From: Lysobacterales bacterium
Lineage (GTDB): Bacteria; Pseudomonadota; Gammaproteobacteria; Xanthomonadales; S139-57
Direction of reading: 5' to 3'
Length of the DNA: 6,005 nucleotides
Assembly: GCA_026993285.1 (NCBI GenBank)
Contig: JALWTZ010000226.1
Location: 1-6,005 of the forward strand
In this document: positions 5,942-6,005 of the stretch, piece by piece
Layout of the letters: each line of letters opens with the position of its first letter
Position numbering within the stretch: the first letter of the stretch is position 1
Position numbers and translations under genes: made by a program
The notes under the pieces: model-generated
Database searches by the model: none
The model's input: the letters and a program-made list of their open reading frames with translations, nothing else
Told to the model about the DNA's origin: nothing

Positions 5942-6005
5942 GATGCTTTCCTCATGGCTTGGGCGATGCGCCGCAGCGGCGCGGGCAGGCCCAGTTGTTC
6001 CAGTT
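5938..6005 (-). CDS. mutY: 3' end of A/G-specific adenine glycosylase (MutY), partial
   Basis: Only the last 21 codons and the stop (TGA, 5940-5938) are in the window, and the gene continues past the right edge. MutY removes adenine mispaired with 8-oxoguanine or guanine in base excision repair. The visible tail, LEQLGLPAPLRRIAQAMRKA, contains the LGLPAP-L-R pattern seen at the end of many MutY C-terminal domains. The position immediately before yggX, with a 4-nt ATGA overlap, matches the conserved mutY-yggX pair. The identification rests on the short tail plus context. The iron-sulfur cluster and catalytic residues are outside the window. Confidence 0.78.
   Translation of the reverse strand, partial: LEQLGLPAPLRRIAQAMRKAS

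Overview
The window reads as chromosomal DNA of a GC-rich gammaproteobacterium, judging by its codon use. The best lineage clues are a YggX protein close to the gammaproteobacterial consensus, a mutY-yggX order like that of E. coli, and a lipoprotein M13 peptidase followed by an autotransporter-type beta-barrel. The family cannot be fixed from this stretch. A moderately halophilic or marine lineage (Ectothiorhodospiraceae- or Alcanivoracaceae-like) is only an impression from the YggX sequence.

Left part (1-803, + strand): three closely packed reading frames of unknown function. These are the tail of a gene that begins outside the window, a 41-codon ORF starting 2 nt after its stop, and a 179-aa charged, helical protein with a strong ribosome binding site. 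The third has weaker GC-ending codon preference than its neighbours and may be accessory DNA. A 273-nt gap (804-1076) follows, containing nested inverted repeats built on a TTGCGGGCC-like core.

Centre (1077-4459, + strand): a complete M13 (neprilysin/PepO-type) zinc metallopeptidase made as a lipoprotein, closed by a strong intrinsic terminator. Next comes an independently started outer-membrane beta-barrel protein of the autotransporter-domain type with almost no passenger. Both act in the cell envelope, but the terminator and a candidate promoter between them suggest separate transcription units.

Right part (4498-6005, - strand, convergent with the centre): a tightly coupled cluster read right to left. 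It consists of the mutY 3' end, yggX (iron trafficking/oxidative damage protection), a single-domain asparaginase-like protein, and a coiled-coil protein of unknown function. All three junctions are 4-nt ATGA overlaps, so translation of the four genes is probably coupled. The most interesting points are the small asparaginase-like protein, which keeps the N-domain catalytic residues but has no C-terminal domain, and its obligate-looking pairing with the unknown coiled-coil protein. I see no mobile element, CRISPR array or stable RNA gene.
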